64,000 nucleotides of DNA, taken from Hyaloscypha bicolor E. Lineage: Eukaryota; Ascomycota; Leotiomycetes; Helotiales; Hyaloscyphaceae. A program made the position numbers and the translations under genes. Of this stretch, positions 35,018-46,277 are shown piece after piece. The notes beneath the pieces are model-generated. The model saw only the letters and a program-made list of their open reading frames with translations, searched no databases and was not told the DNA's origin. The stretch is taken from the NCBI RefSeq assembly GCF_002865645.1, contig NW_020194539.1, positions 185,026 to 249,025 of the forward strand. The letters are read 5' to 3'. The stretch's first letter is position 1. Each line of letters starts with the position of its first letter.

Positions 35018-35796
35018 AAGAAAGCATTGGGGTGAGTATTGCAGCCGTATTTAAGCTCCGCTTCATAGAGTACTAGGCGTCGGAGAAGGTTAGTTGCACA
35101 AAGACTTTGTGTCCTTCGTTCAATGTCCTTGCCTTATTACAGCGTTTCATATAACCTTGAATTCAATCTCTGGATGGTTTTGCATCATTGCGAAGGCAGA
35201 AACTGCTGCTCGAGGGTCATTATGTGGAAGTCGGCGGTTGGTGGAATGACGAGCTTCGTCTCTCGTGTTGGTTCCAGTCATGTGACTGCGTGCAGCAGTA
35301 CCCGGTTCGCTCGCGACAAACTTTTGACTTCGCGTCCCGCTCTTCCCCTCCAACATCTTCCTCCATCATCAACGCGAAGCCACCACGATGATGGAACTAT
35401 AGTTCATCTGATTCTCGATTTCCCTTGATCGATATCTAGATAATACGGATATATTTCAACGTAAGCATCACCGTTCTCCCTAATCTCCAAACCGCGGATG
35501 CGAGTCTACGGGAGAAGGGGGCAGTATCAAACATTCAACTCTGCATCCTTTCGCATGACCTCACCCTCAATGAAATCTTGGCGTCCGAGCTGACAAGAAT
35601 AATATCACGTCTAGAACAAGCGCATCGCCGCGTCGAGTTGTCCTTCGGGCAGCGCGAGGCTGTGATATTCAGCAGGGCAAAGCCGACAAGTCTCCCTAAG
35701 CTACTCGTCAAGCCACGCTAAACACCAACTCAGCACGTCAAGAACGCGCATTGAATGGATATCTCTGTTGCTAACATCGCTGCAGAAGTCGTCGTC

Positions 35797-38700
35797 ATGC
35801 CTCCGAAATCTTCCCAGCGAACTTCGCTTGGGTCCTCTCAACCTCAACCATTCGAGGCTGCGGTCACGAAACTCTGCAGTGCCATTGCCAATGCTAAGGA
35901 AAAGGATGGAGAGATCAAGTGAGTAAAATTCTCTGCAAGTTCTTCAATGCCCACTAACATTATTCAGAGCACAAAGCATTATCACTAGACTCAAGGAGTT
36001 TCTTTCCGACTACCGAAAGGCCAAAAAGATACTCGATTCGCCAATCATTTCTTTAGTGGTGGGATCTCTGGAGAACGATGGAGACAATATCTGCAGTCGC
36101 TTGGATCCTTCAATTTTCTGCACCATTGTGGAACTGGTTTTGCAGTCAGAACCGTGCATCGAAGGCGAGCGGTGCCTGTTTCTCCTTGCAGTGAGCACCT
36201 TGCCTCCACTCCAAGCGGATATAACAATGCTGACGAAACAGAAATCGCTCTTTGATGATGCCCGGGACCCCGAGAACAAAGTTGTCGTGGAGAATAGAAA
36301 GGGCAAGATAGGACGAGAATGTCGTCAGCGATTACTGAGATACTTCATCGACGAGGAAACTGCTCCGACAATGCGAAGATGGGTAAGCGGTTCTGTCTTT
36401 CCAGTGCATACCTAGCTAACCAGCGCGAAGGCTGGCGTTTTATGTGTGCAACTCTTCTCAGATTGCAAGGAGAACTGCCAATGGATGGAATTTGGCCCGG
36501 AAGATTACAGGTGGGAACCTCTTCGACACTGTGGATATCGGCATCGCTGACGCAAGCACAGACGAAACATTGGACGGGCAGTCATCGAAGAGGTTGATGA
36601 AATCTTGAGATTAATCTATGCCCAGCTCCTCCGAACTTTGCTCAAAGCTGATATTCCGCTTGAAGACTTGTTCCCTGTAGACTGTAAGGAAGAGGTGTAC
36701 ACCGATTTCCCGCCGTCCACTCAAGATGGATTTGGGTGGGGGGGATGTTTTCAGAAGTACGTGGATGATTTATTCGACAAAGGCCTTATTGAACCCTCAA
36801 CGTACGTAAGCCCTCTCTGGGGTAGAGGTAATCTTCTAACACACAGCTAGAATCGGCACCCTCTGGTTCGCGAACACCATTGCCATGCGCCCGGAAAACG
36901 GGTTTGGTATCCAGGGCCATACCAAGTATGTTTTCCTGCACGAGGCGGAAGACAACAACTATGAGATGAGCATACTGGCACCTGCTCAGTCAGGGTCCTT
37001 CGACCAGATCCTGGACATTCCTGTGCGTTCAATCAAGGCAGTAACCATTATCACAGACGAGTACTCGCAGGTTGCTGCAGAAATTGGCCTCGAGTTCAGG
37101 ATGGGCAAGGGACATGAGTTTTTCTTGGACTCGGAGAGAATTGAACTGAACCGTATTTACTTGACTTTCCAGCCGGAGAACATGGAGGACTTCAAGGAAG
37201 AGCTCATTAGCAAATGTCCGGGTTTGAAGGTCGTTCAAACGGACAAGGAAGCTGCTCTCAAGCTCACCAACTCGGATAAGCAGAAGCCGCCATCCCAAGT
37301 TTCCGTTTCTGAAGACTTCATGGATGATGCTGCAGATGGAAAGCAAAAGCTGAAGCAACTTTCACCAAAGACATCCCAAGAACAACGACCGAGGAGGGAT
37401 TCTATCCACGAGATACAAGCAGAGCAAGACGATACCGAAAGAAATATGGATGAAGATGAGGTGCAAAACTTGGTTGATGCAATTATCCCAGATGCGCGAA
37501 ATGAAAAGGATGACGAGACAGCTCCACAAACTACGAAGGATCTTTCCAAAATCACACCAGCATCGAAGGAATCAGGATCAAAATCGAGGGCGCCTCCCAA
37601 AGGTTCCAATGGTGTCAAGCCGAAGGCAAAACCTCCTATCCTCCAACGCGACCTCCGAGCCAAGCCCAGCCAACCGTCGACTCAGGAGGCTATCGCTGCA
37701 CCACCGGCCCGGACCCGTGGGAAGAAGGACCAAACTAGCTCGCTCACTACCACCCAAGCAGATCCTGTACAATCTGGCGCTGCTCAATGTGCATCCGCGA
37801 ACCAAGCAAAGAAAGGTCCATCCAATGGTCAACCAAAGATGCCTCCTCCCAAGAAGCCAAATCGCAAGACACGAACTACTCAATCTAGCCAAGTTACGGA
37901 CGATATTGTAGACTCGCAGGTCTCTGAGAAACCAAAGGCTCTCTCAAGAGCTATTCGGAAAACTTCGGGCCATTCAACCAAGCCGAGTACCTCTTCGTCA
38001 CAGAATGCTCCGAGTCAATCAATGGAGGCAAACAAGAGCAAACTTGGTGTCCAGGGAACAGCCAAACCCTCGAAGACCAGCAAGGATCCCGAGTACCAAG
38101 AGTTCAGCGATGACTTTATTACGGATGATCATGGAATGGATGCATCGACTCCGAAGGTTACAGCGGCAGAAAGCCAAGCTCGCAAGAAGACACCTGCAGC
38201 GTCAACATCCAATACGCAGACCAGCAAATCAGTTGACTTTACTGGCACCGCGAGTCAGAAGCAAAAGCGATATTCTTTGCACCCGCGTGTAAAGACTACG
38301 CCGAGCGCTGCCGACACATATGATATCCCTGTGGACGGCGACGAGGATGAAGCTCCCCAAGAGGCCAAAAGCAAGAAGCCGGCAAATGGAAGAAAGTCGG
38401 CTCCCAAGGCTGGACCATCGGCGAAGACTGCGAGCGAGATTGGAACCAAGACGGATGCAAAGAAGCGACAATCTGCACCTGCAGCCCTTGGAAGACCTGC
38501 TGGAACACGCCATAGTCAACGGGCAGCAGCTGCCAAGGCATCTGAGCAACTTCGAGGTGCTGATAAGAGCGACGTTGAGGATGCCGAAGTCGACGACCAG
38601 CCAGCACCAGCCAAATCTCAGGCTTCCCAAAAGGGCAAGACAAACCCAGGACGAGATGCCATGAAGATGAAGGTTGCATCGAAGGAGGCAGTCAACAACG

Positions 38701-41377
38701 AGGTGGCTCCTACCCCCGAAGAGGAGGATATGTTGCCGCTACCACGACTGGACGAAACAACCCCGAGCCCGGTCCAGAACGATAGCATCGATCGAGTAGA
38801 TGCTGACAATATTTATGACACCACTCCAAAGAAACCATCACAGAAATCTTTACCCCCAGAGCTGCAGCCTGTAGTCAAGGACAGCGAAGAGCTCGCGAAG
38901 GCTTCCAGGGTTCCCAATAGGAACAAGAGAGACTCCGCTTTAGACATGGCTTCTAAGTTGGGGGATATTCTTGGAGACATGAGCGATAATCCACCCGAGA
39001 CCGGGCCTCGAAACTCCGGTGTAGGGAAGGAACTCGAGCAATCTGCTGATCTGAAAAAGCGAAAGCCAACCAAGACTGATAACGAGGAATTGCCCATAAA
39101 TACAAAGTCTACGAAGTCCGCAGGCGATAAATCCATGGCAGTGGCCGGTACATCAAAGATCCCTGGCATTGACATATGGGAGATTTCGGATTCTTCCTCT
39201 TCTTCTTCGCCGGCTGCAGAGCGTGAGCATGTTAATGCGTCACCTCCAGCTCCCGAGCAGCCAACAAAATCAGTTTCACAAGAGAAGTCTAAGGCCAATG
39301 ATGACAAGATCTTCAAGAAGCCTGATATTCCAACTCATCACAAAAAGGCGCCCATTCGTCCCGATGAGAAGGAACCATCGACATCTAAGAGTAGGCTAAG
39401 TGAGTTGGGCACAGATGAGGGGCCTAAACAGGACGTGGCAACCAGTGAATTCACCAACAAGGTCATTGTTGAAGCAGAACAGGATGCTCCAATGGAATCA
39501 ACCCGCGACTGCTCGGACACTGGCGAGATCGGAAGAAAGCGCAAGACCGATTTGGCTGCAACAACACCCCCCAAGAGACAACGCGTTGATGAAAGCCAGG
39601 ATCGTCCAAAAGAACTCTCTCCAGCTGCTTCATTACCATCAAGCCCTCCAGTTAGAGCACCACCGAGCCCGCTGGTCAGAGAAAAGCGAACTCCCAAGCA
39701 GACACAGAAGTCGCGAAAGTCCATCGAGAATGTTGCCTCGCCTCGAAGAAGCCCTCGGCTGATAGATCGAGCAAGACAAGCAACAGACTCTCTTCGGCAG
39801 GCTACTTCCGATGTAACTTCAGCAGCCAAGGATCCAGATCGTAAACCACATCTGGTAAGCTTTGGTACTAGAGGTGCACTCAATCAAGGAATTTCTAGCA
39901 CGATCAAGGTCCGCAAGGACCCCCATTCCCCCAATAATATATCTGAAGAAGCAGCAAAATCGGCTAGCACGAATCGCGCTTCGATCAAGAATGTTCCCGA
40001 AGAGGCACCTAGGCCGGCTCGTGAGGAGGTCGGAGAGAAGAAGAGAAAGCGAGAGAGACTTGATGTCGTAGATACTGAGAGTCTGCCAAATAAGCGTCAA
40101 AGCGTCAGTCCTAGGGAGAGTGCTGTTATGGATGACTATGCGTATGGGGATGATGATCTCCCAGCTTTCCAAGACAGTCCGCCGGCCGAAGCAATCAAGG
40201 CAAACTCCACAGGCGATCGACGCAGCACGAAACCCCCAACGCGGCCCAGCTCTCAAACATCAAGAGTCGATAAGAATGGCAGTCCAATTGCTTCATCTCA
40301 GGAAGACCATTTCGGTAAACTTCGAAAGAGACTTGGGCAAGACAGAAATAGTAACAAATCGCAAGTTCCGCCTTCTACTGTATTCGAGACTCCTGTCACC
40401 GTTCAAGAACGCAGACTTTCCGAGGTATTTGGACCGGGAGTGGTGTTGGAGAAGAAGTCAAAGGCACGAAACTCCTCTCCAGAGGAGGCCGCTGCTCGAT
40501 ATGTTGCCCATGAGAAGACTGCAGATGGTGTCTATCAAGAAGTTGCTACTAGACAAGTCGTTGCAGCAGAAAAGAAGGTTCACGATCCGTTCACTGAGAA
40601 GGCTCGAAAGTCGAGCGGCTTTACTGATCGTCTGATGAGTGGCTCATCGACGGGAAAGCAAGCTGGAGTCTCACAGCCGGGCGAGGTTATTATGACCGGG
40701 AAGAGAAAGGGCCAGGATGTCGAACCTGCCTTCCCATTGCATGTGCGAGGAGCATCAAAGTCAAATCTTCATCCTAAACCCGCTCGGCGAATACAGCGTA
40801 TTGACCCTCGCGAGAGAAGTTGTGTTGACATTAAAAACCAGGCATCTGATCCATCAATGCTCAGCGAGATGACCACGGGTACCTCATACGAATCTCAATC
40901 CAGTGAGTCCGACCGAACGCCACCCAAGGAAAAACCAAGTGCCAGTGCAGTGTGGAATGTTGCCATCAGACCACATTATACCAACCTCCATGAGGCTGTC
41001 CACAGAATCGCTGATGTGAGTACTCCATCTCAAATCGAGAATGACAAAACTAATAGTTATTACAGGAAGTTATCCTCCGTCTGCAAGGCGAGGAAGATAT
41101 GGTGGGACTTCTTGTAGAGCAATACAAGGAGGAAGGCGGCAAGATTCTCGGTAAGCTCGAACAACGACACGAGAACGAGAGGGTTGCCGTTGTCGATGCC
41201 CTGAACCAGAAGAGGGCGGAGATGGTGTCTATATATTCCGACGCGAGGGAGCTCGTTATGGATACTGTGAAGGACCTTAAGGAGAACTCAACCGCCCAAT
41301 TCGAACGTGGATGGCGGAAGAGACAGGACGCAATTCGTGATGAGATTTCCGAAAGTCGGAAGGTTTCTGAACTTTGA
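35797..41377 (+). CDS. Large protein with folded N-terminus, long disordered middle and C-terminal coiled coil; SYCP2/Red1-like candidate, 1777 aa
   Basis: Exons: 35797-35918, about 35968-36382, 36431-36510, 36562-36801, 36851-41015 and 41066-41377. One 3' splice site uses AAG (36430) because the CAG lies too close to the branch point. The spliced length of 5334 bases is in frame. Residues 1 to about 290 look like a helical repeat domain (RLKEFLSDYRKAKKILD, ECRQRLLRYFIDEE). Residues about 290-410 look like a beta-rich PH-like domain (GHTKYVFLHEA, IPVRSIKAVTI, IYLTFQPENMEDFKEELI). About 1200 disordered residues follow, rich in Lys, Ser, Pro and Glu. The end (about 1660-1777) is a predicted coiled coil (VEQYKEEGGKILGKLEQRHE). 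This order matches meiotic chromosome-axis core proteins (SYCP2/Red1/Rec10). The assignment is inference from architecture only. Confidence 0.82.
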
Positions 41378-42251
41378 GGGTTCGGTATTCGGAAAGGGGC
41401 TCGAGGTGAGGAGTGGTGGGGGGGGGGGGGGGGGGGGGGTTGTGGCATTGGCTCCATTGCTGAATTGTGCGTCGGATAGTGATGGTATTAATGTTGCGAT
41501 ATCTTGCTGTATGGACAAACCCGATGACTGTGCAGGTTGCTGAATGTGGGGAGAAAGATTTGCAGACTCGCGACTTCATTGAGCGATTCCAGGTCTTGCA
41601 ATAACGATGATCAATAGCTTAGCAGGTATCTGAATGAACGAGACGAGCCCTGATCACTTGATACTGTGTAACTGTGAAGGGTGAATCATGTGCAATTGTC
41701 CTCGTGAGATTCCAAATATACATGTAATATTCCAAAGAGATGCATGTCGTCGCGGGCTCGAGAGCGCGCCGGAGGCTGAATCAGGCAGCTCCAGCCCCTG
41801 CACACTCGAAATGACGTCCCAGAGATGCCGGACCGAGACCTTGGTCCATTCCCCACAACTCAACGAGTCCCCTTCAACAACCCTGCGGACTCGTGAATCA
41901 CGGTCTCCTCCCTTTCTTTTTTCTCTTCTCTCTCTTCCCTTTTCACTTCGTCGAATTGAAGGCTAGCTACACTGCGACGTCGGGCGAGGAGAAACGCCAG
42001 ACCGGACCACAGCCTCACACCCCACGTCGAGAGCGAGCGGCACGCCCTGCAGCTGCGGAGGGAAAAAGAAAATGGTGCGCGAAGGAGGCTTCCACCCTTT
42101 TAAAGGCAGGGTTAGCAGGCACTTCGGGGATTCGGTGCGTATCCCTCTTTGTTGAATATATTTGCGAGGAAAGAGGGAGCTCTCTACTCTTCTTGGGGCT
42201 CTCGACCCCCTCGTCCGTTGGCTGCGCCCTTTTGCTTGCAGGCTCACCGGC
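41378..42251. other. Intergenic region with 22-base poly-G
   Basis: A run of 22 G at 41418-41439 begins 40 bases past the stop of the preceding gene. The rest has no supported gene; the right end may contain the 5' leader of the downstream protease gene. Confidence 0.55.
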
Positions 42252-43207
42252 ATGCTCTGGGAGATGAGGTTACGTTCAAGACACTGGCTGATGAGAAGGG
42301 ATTGGAAACAGTTGGCGCCGGATGATGCATATCTTAGTTGTGAGTATCCTCCTTGTCTGCCTGAAGATAGAGGAAAGTAGGGGAGAGAAGAGGGCTAATA
42401 CGGCTTGGCAGACTATGATGTTCGATGTGAGTTGAATACTGTAGAGAGAAGGCTGCCAGGGGCATGGGACTGATGGGTGGATATAGTGACGAAAGAGGAT
42501 GTCGATACGTTGAAGAATGACTGGTTGACTGACAATGTACATCTCTCCCTCTGCTCCCTCTGCCTGCTAACGTATGCTTCGTAGACAATTGCCTTCTGGG
42601 AAGAGTGGCTTCCCCTCCCACACCTCACACGAATTCTACTGACAAGGAAAGATACCTGGAGCGCGAAGAACTTCGCAAATACCCCTCCTCCCACATCGTC
42701 CTCCTCCGCCCCTCCATGGCCTTCATGCTCATGCAAACGCCCGACCCGCTCACCCTGAAAGACGCCCTCCCCAACTTCTCCCGCACAACACACATCTTCC
42801 TTCCCATAAACGACGCGCGCAACGTATCCGTCGCCGAAGGCGGCAGCCACTGGTCGCTCCTGCTCGTCTCGGTCATTGACGGTGTAGCCTTCCACTACGA
42901 TTCCCTGACCCCTTCTAATTACAATGAGGCGAGGCTTGCTACGGATAAGATTAGTGTGCTGTTGAATAGGCCGCTTAGGTTCATGAATTTGGAGGATAGT
43001 CCGCAGCAGGAGAATAGCAGTGATTGCGGCGTGTACGTTTGTATCCAGATGCGGCATTTGCTGCTTAAGAGGCTGTTGAGCGCCAATGCGAGGGAGAAGG
43101 TGTCGATGAGTATGGGAGGCAAGTTGGTGGATGCGAGTGGGGGGCGCAAGGAGATGTTGAAGACAATTGAGGGGTTTAGGAAGGAGGGGGAGAGGAGACG
43201 GTCGTGA
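42252..43207 (+). CDS. DEN1: NEDD8-specific protease (DEN1/SENP8 type, C48 family), 242 aa
   Basis: A cysteine protease that removes or matures the ubiquitin-like protein NEDD8. Five exons: 42252-42339, 42412-42426 (15 bases), 42487-42536, 42585-42604 (20 bases) and 42652-43207. The spliced length of 729 bases is in frame. Splicing reconstructs the family's N-terminal signature: LSYYDVRLTKEDVDTLK, NDWLTDNTIAFWEEYLE and IVLLRPSMAFML. The catalytic His lies in GGSHWSLLL (about residue 124), the Asp in FHYDS (about 140), the oxyanion Gln in SPQQEN, and the Cys in SSDCGVYVC (about 182). The small size and the AFWEE and LRPSMAF motifs favour the NEDD8 protease over Ulp1/Ulp2. A later ATG at 42291 is an equally good start. 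Confidence 0.88.
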
Positions 43208-44138
43208 GTTTTCCCTTTTTTTCCCCCTTTGCTTTCCCATTTTCAAAATTCCCCTTCTCATTTCACCCTTTCCATATATTGCTCTCCCCTTTTCTAGATA
43301 ATATTGCTGAACTAGGAAATGCACAGATACGAAGATTCTCGCTCTTCCTCACCCTTTGCAAAAGGCAAGACGGACTCCCGGTCTCCTCCTAGAATCGACT
43401 CATAACGCTTCCTCGTTTCGTCGTTTTAGCGGGGAGAGAGAGAGAGAGATGGGTGTTTAGCGGGGCGCATGGCGTTTTTTATATGCTTGATGGATGGGAT
43501 GGGAATTGTTTTGCTTTGCTTTGGAGTGGGGGAATGGGTGCATTGGTGGAGTGTGGAGTGAGGGGTAAGGGAAAAGGGGTTGAGATGATGGATGGCTATG
43601 ATACGATCGCTATGCTTGCTACGATATGAAGTGGGGTGGGATGGGATAGGGCGAGAACGGGAGAAAGAAAAAAAGATAGCATTGCTTTGCTAGAATCAGG
43701 GGTTCACTTGCGGTGGCAAAAGAGATATTACGAGCTGATGGAATACGAACTACCAATCAATGGCTTGAAGCCACGTCCAAACTCCCCTCCCCGGTGCAAG
43801 CAAATGGTTCATGGGCATGAGCTTGCTCGAGTAACACAATTCTCTTTTTTCTAGCTTGGGGGCGGCGCTCGCCCAAGTCGTCGCTTCTTGGAGGCTCTTT
43901 ATATCAGAAAGCCACATTTCTCTCCTTACGTAATAGCAGTATCATACTTGCATCTTCAAGACACACTCACACTACTAATACTCCCAGAATACAATAATCC
44001 GGTTCCCCCAGGACTCCAGAACACAATGCCACCCATCACGTGCTCATTCTCCAGTCATGCATACGTCATGGAAACCCTCACGTCTACATGTCCCCACCTC
44101 TTCCGCAACGATCAATTGACCGTTAATTACCCCCAAAA
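43208..44138. other. Intergenic region, no supported gene
   Basis: It contains a short GA repeat (about 43432-43450) and no ORF with recognisable features. Confidence 0.5.
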
Positions 44139-45259
44139 ATGACCATATCTCGCACCTCTCTCAACGCAATCCCTCTGTCCTTCGCATCGGTCTCCGTCGG
44201 GACACCGGGCGATCCGCTCGAGGAAAAGCTCAAAGCCATCTCCTCCGCCGGTTTCCGCGCCATCGAGCTTGGCTTTCCGGACTTGCTATCCTTCGCCCAC
44301 TCCTTCCACAAGAAAGAAATTAGAGAAGATGATTATGAGAACTTGTGTGTAGCGGGGAGTGAAGTTAAGAAGTTGTGTGAGAGGTATGGATTGGGGATTA
44401 TGATGCTGCAGCCTTTCTCGAACTTTGAGGGCTGGGAGAAGGGGAGCAGAGAGAGGGAGGACGCATTTGCGAGGGCGGGGGGCTGGATTAGGATTATGCG
44501 GGCTGTGGGAACGGATATGCTGCAGGTGATTTATTTCCTTTTCTCTTCTCATCTTTCCTCATCCGAATCCAGAGGTAACAGAAGTGACAGGTCGGCTCAT
44601 CAGATTCTCCTAATATCAGCGCTGACCTCAATGTCCTTGCTTCGGATCTGAGAGAGCTGGCAGATATGCTTGCTCCCCACGGTTATAGGTTGGCGTATGA
44701 GAACTGGTGCTGGGCATCCCACGCACCAACCTGGTCTCTCGTCTGGGAGATCGTGAAGCTTGTCGATCGTCCCAATATCGGATTGTGTCTTGACACCTTC
44801 CAGACTGTTGGCTCCGAATACGCGGATCCGTGCTCCTCTTCTGGACTCATTGAATCCCAGGGCTTGCAGCAGAAGCTGGAAAATAATTTCAGGTACTCTT
44901 TGGCCACTCTGAGCAGGACGGTGCCGAAGGAGAAGACCTACCTGCTGCAGATCTCGGATGCGTATAAGCCTACGGTTCCGTTTGAGGATAAGGAGATCGG
45001 GGGCTTGAGGCCGAGGGGGCGATGGTCCCATGATTTCCGCCCGTATCCTTTTAATAGTAGGAGGTATACGAAGCAATGTGTGGAAATGGCCAAAGCGGTG
45101 TTGGGGACGGGAAGTAGGTGTTGGTTTAGCGTTGAGGTTTTTGATGGTGGAGCGGATGGCAAGGATGTTGGCAGGGAGAATCGTGGTGAGATGAGGACGT
45201 TTTGTAGCGGTGCTATCGCGAGTGTTAGAACGTTGTTGGATGAATGTGCAGACTCGTAA
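44139..45259 (+). CDS. TIM-barrel sugar-phosphate isomerase / 3-dehydroshikimate dehydratase-like protein, 351 aa
   Basis: Two exons, 44139-44525 and 44591-45259, with a 65-bp intron (acceptor ACAG). The spliced length of 1056 bases is in frame. It belongs to the xylose-isomerase-like/AP-endonuclease-2 TIM-barrel superfamily. Recognisable strands and motifs are LSFASVSVGTPGDPLEEKL, FRAIELGFPDL, IMMLQPFSNFEGW, GTDMLQVGSSDSPNIS, RLAYENWCWASHAPTW, RPNIGLCLDTFQT and CWFSVEVFDGG. The Glu of YEN, the Asp of CLDTF and the Glu of VEVF fit the metal-binding positions. The YENWCW...LCLDTF stretch resembles fungal 3-dehydroshikimate dehydratase (quinate/shikimate catabolism), but the family also contains other isomerases and no quinate genes are near. 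The substrate is not established. Confidence 0.87.
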
Positions 45260-45367
45260 ACAGGAGGTTTAAAAGTGGAAACGCTTCTTGAGGAAAATTG
45301 TGACAAAGACGCAAATGGGTATAATGAACAGACAAACATACCAACAAACAACCCAGATATGACAGGC

Positions 45368-45946
45368 TCATTCGCTCCCTTTCTCAAACGCAGGATGCTT
45401 CTCCATATTCGTTCCCACCCACGCCCTCAACGCCGCAAAACGTCCTTTCACAACCTCGCTTTTCTTCTCTTCCAATCTGTCCGTCCCCTTCTCAACTTCC
45501 ACATTCTTTGCCATGACACCATTCGCCTTCTCCTCTTCCACTGCTCTACTCCCCATAATCGCCGCAAGATTCCTGCCAAATCTCTCCCTCTCGCCCCTTT
45601 CCAATTTCTCTTTCCTCTTCATTGCTCCAGGCTTAGATTTCAGACTCCCCTTTCTTCCACCCATTTTCCCTACACCTAACTCACCCTTCCCTCCTTTTAC
45701 CAACTCATCCACTGAAGGCAAAGCATCAGCCAGTCCTTCAAGCGTAGTAACGAGCTTTTTATTCGGACGTCGGCGTTTCAGTGGTTTTTTGGAGGCTTTC
45801 TCGATTCGCGAAATGAAGGCAGAGTGCTTTATTGTGCGGCGGTCTTTCTTGCTGTTGATGAAGGATATTTCGGCGGGTGGATTCGGCGAGGTAGATTGAT
45901 TGGAGGAACTAGGGGGGTTGGAGGAGGTGGAAGGGCGTGCGATCAT
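45368..45946 (-). CDS. SLX9: Ribosome biogenesis protein Slx9
   Basis: A small basic nucleolar/pre-40S assembly factor of the SLX9/FAM207 family. The conserved parts are present: KKDRRTIKHSAFISRIEKA, then KKPLKRRRPNKKL followed by LEGLADALP, GRNLAAIMG, and a C-terminal RFAALRAWVGTNMEKHPAF. The ATG at 45946 gives 192 codons. The frame is open upstream to about 46030 with a basic SKKRPSIRSKSSKSGSG segment, so the true start may lie in an upstream exon. A GTAATT donor after an ATG near 46065 and a TAG acceptor would give an intron of only 36 bases, which I do not trust. It converges with the dehydratase-like gene. Confidence 0.85.
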   Translation of the reverse strand: MIARPSTSSNPPSSSNQSTSPNPPAEISFINSKKDRRTIKHSAFISRIEKASKKPLKRRRPNKKLVTTLEGLADALPSVDELVKGGKGELGVGKMGGRKGSLKSKPGAMKRKEKLERGERERFGRNLAAIMGSRAVEEEKANGVMAKNVEVEKGTDRLEEKKSEVVKGRFAALRAWVGTNMEKHPAFEKGSE

Positions 45947-46277
45947 TCCTGATCCTGATTTTGAGGATTTGGAGCGGATTGAGGGGCGCTTTTTTGATGC
46001 TGTCGGCGCCTTTGATTCCGTTAGCTTCTATCTTTCCAGAGCTGGAGCAGGTATGAAAATTACCATGATTGCAGATTCTCCAGGTTATTCAGTGACTTGA
46101 CGACTACTGGTAGAATTGGGGTGGTACAATAGAAGTTGGAGCTTTTGAAGAAGTACGGTCGTGAAAATTAAAACGGGGCGAGCCGAAAATCTGGGGAAGG
46201 AAGGTTTTCCGAGCCGCCCTTTTTATGAAGCGAATTCATAACTTTCACCAGTATCGGCATACAACTTACAAGGAATT

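Larger units (their letters stand above)
34046..35796. other. Intergenic region with foldback repeats
   Basis: No gene is supported; short ORFs at 34117-34317, 34598-34837 and 35123-35428 lack any support. It contains the long inverted repeat at 34905-34971 and a smaller one at 34987-35017. The end near 35796 holds the promoter of the large downstream gene. Confidence 0.55.

Noticed and set aside
42162..42251. Upstream extension of the NEDD8 protease frame
   Set aside because: The frame has no ATG before 42252, and the extra sequence has no family resemblance.
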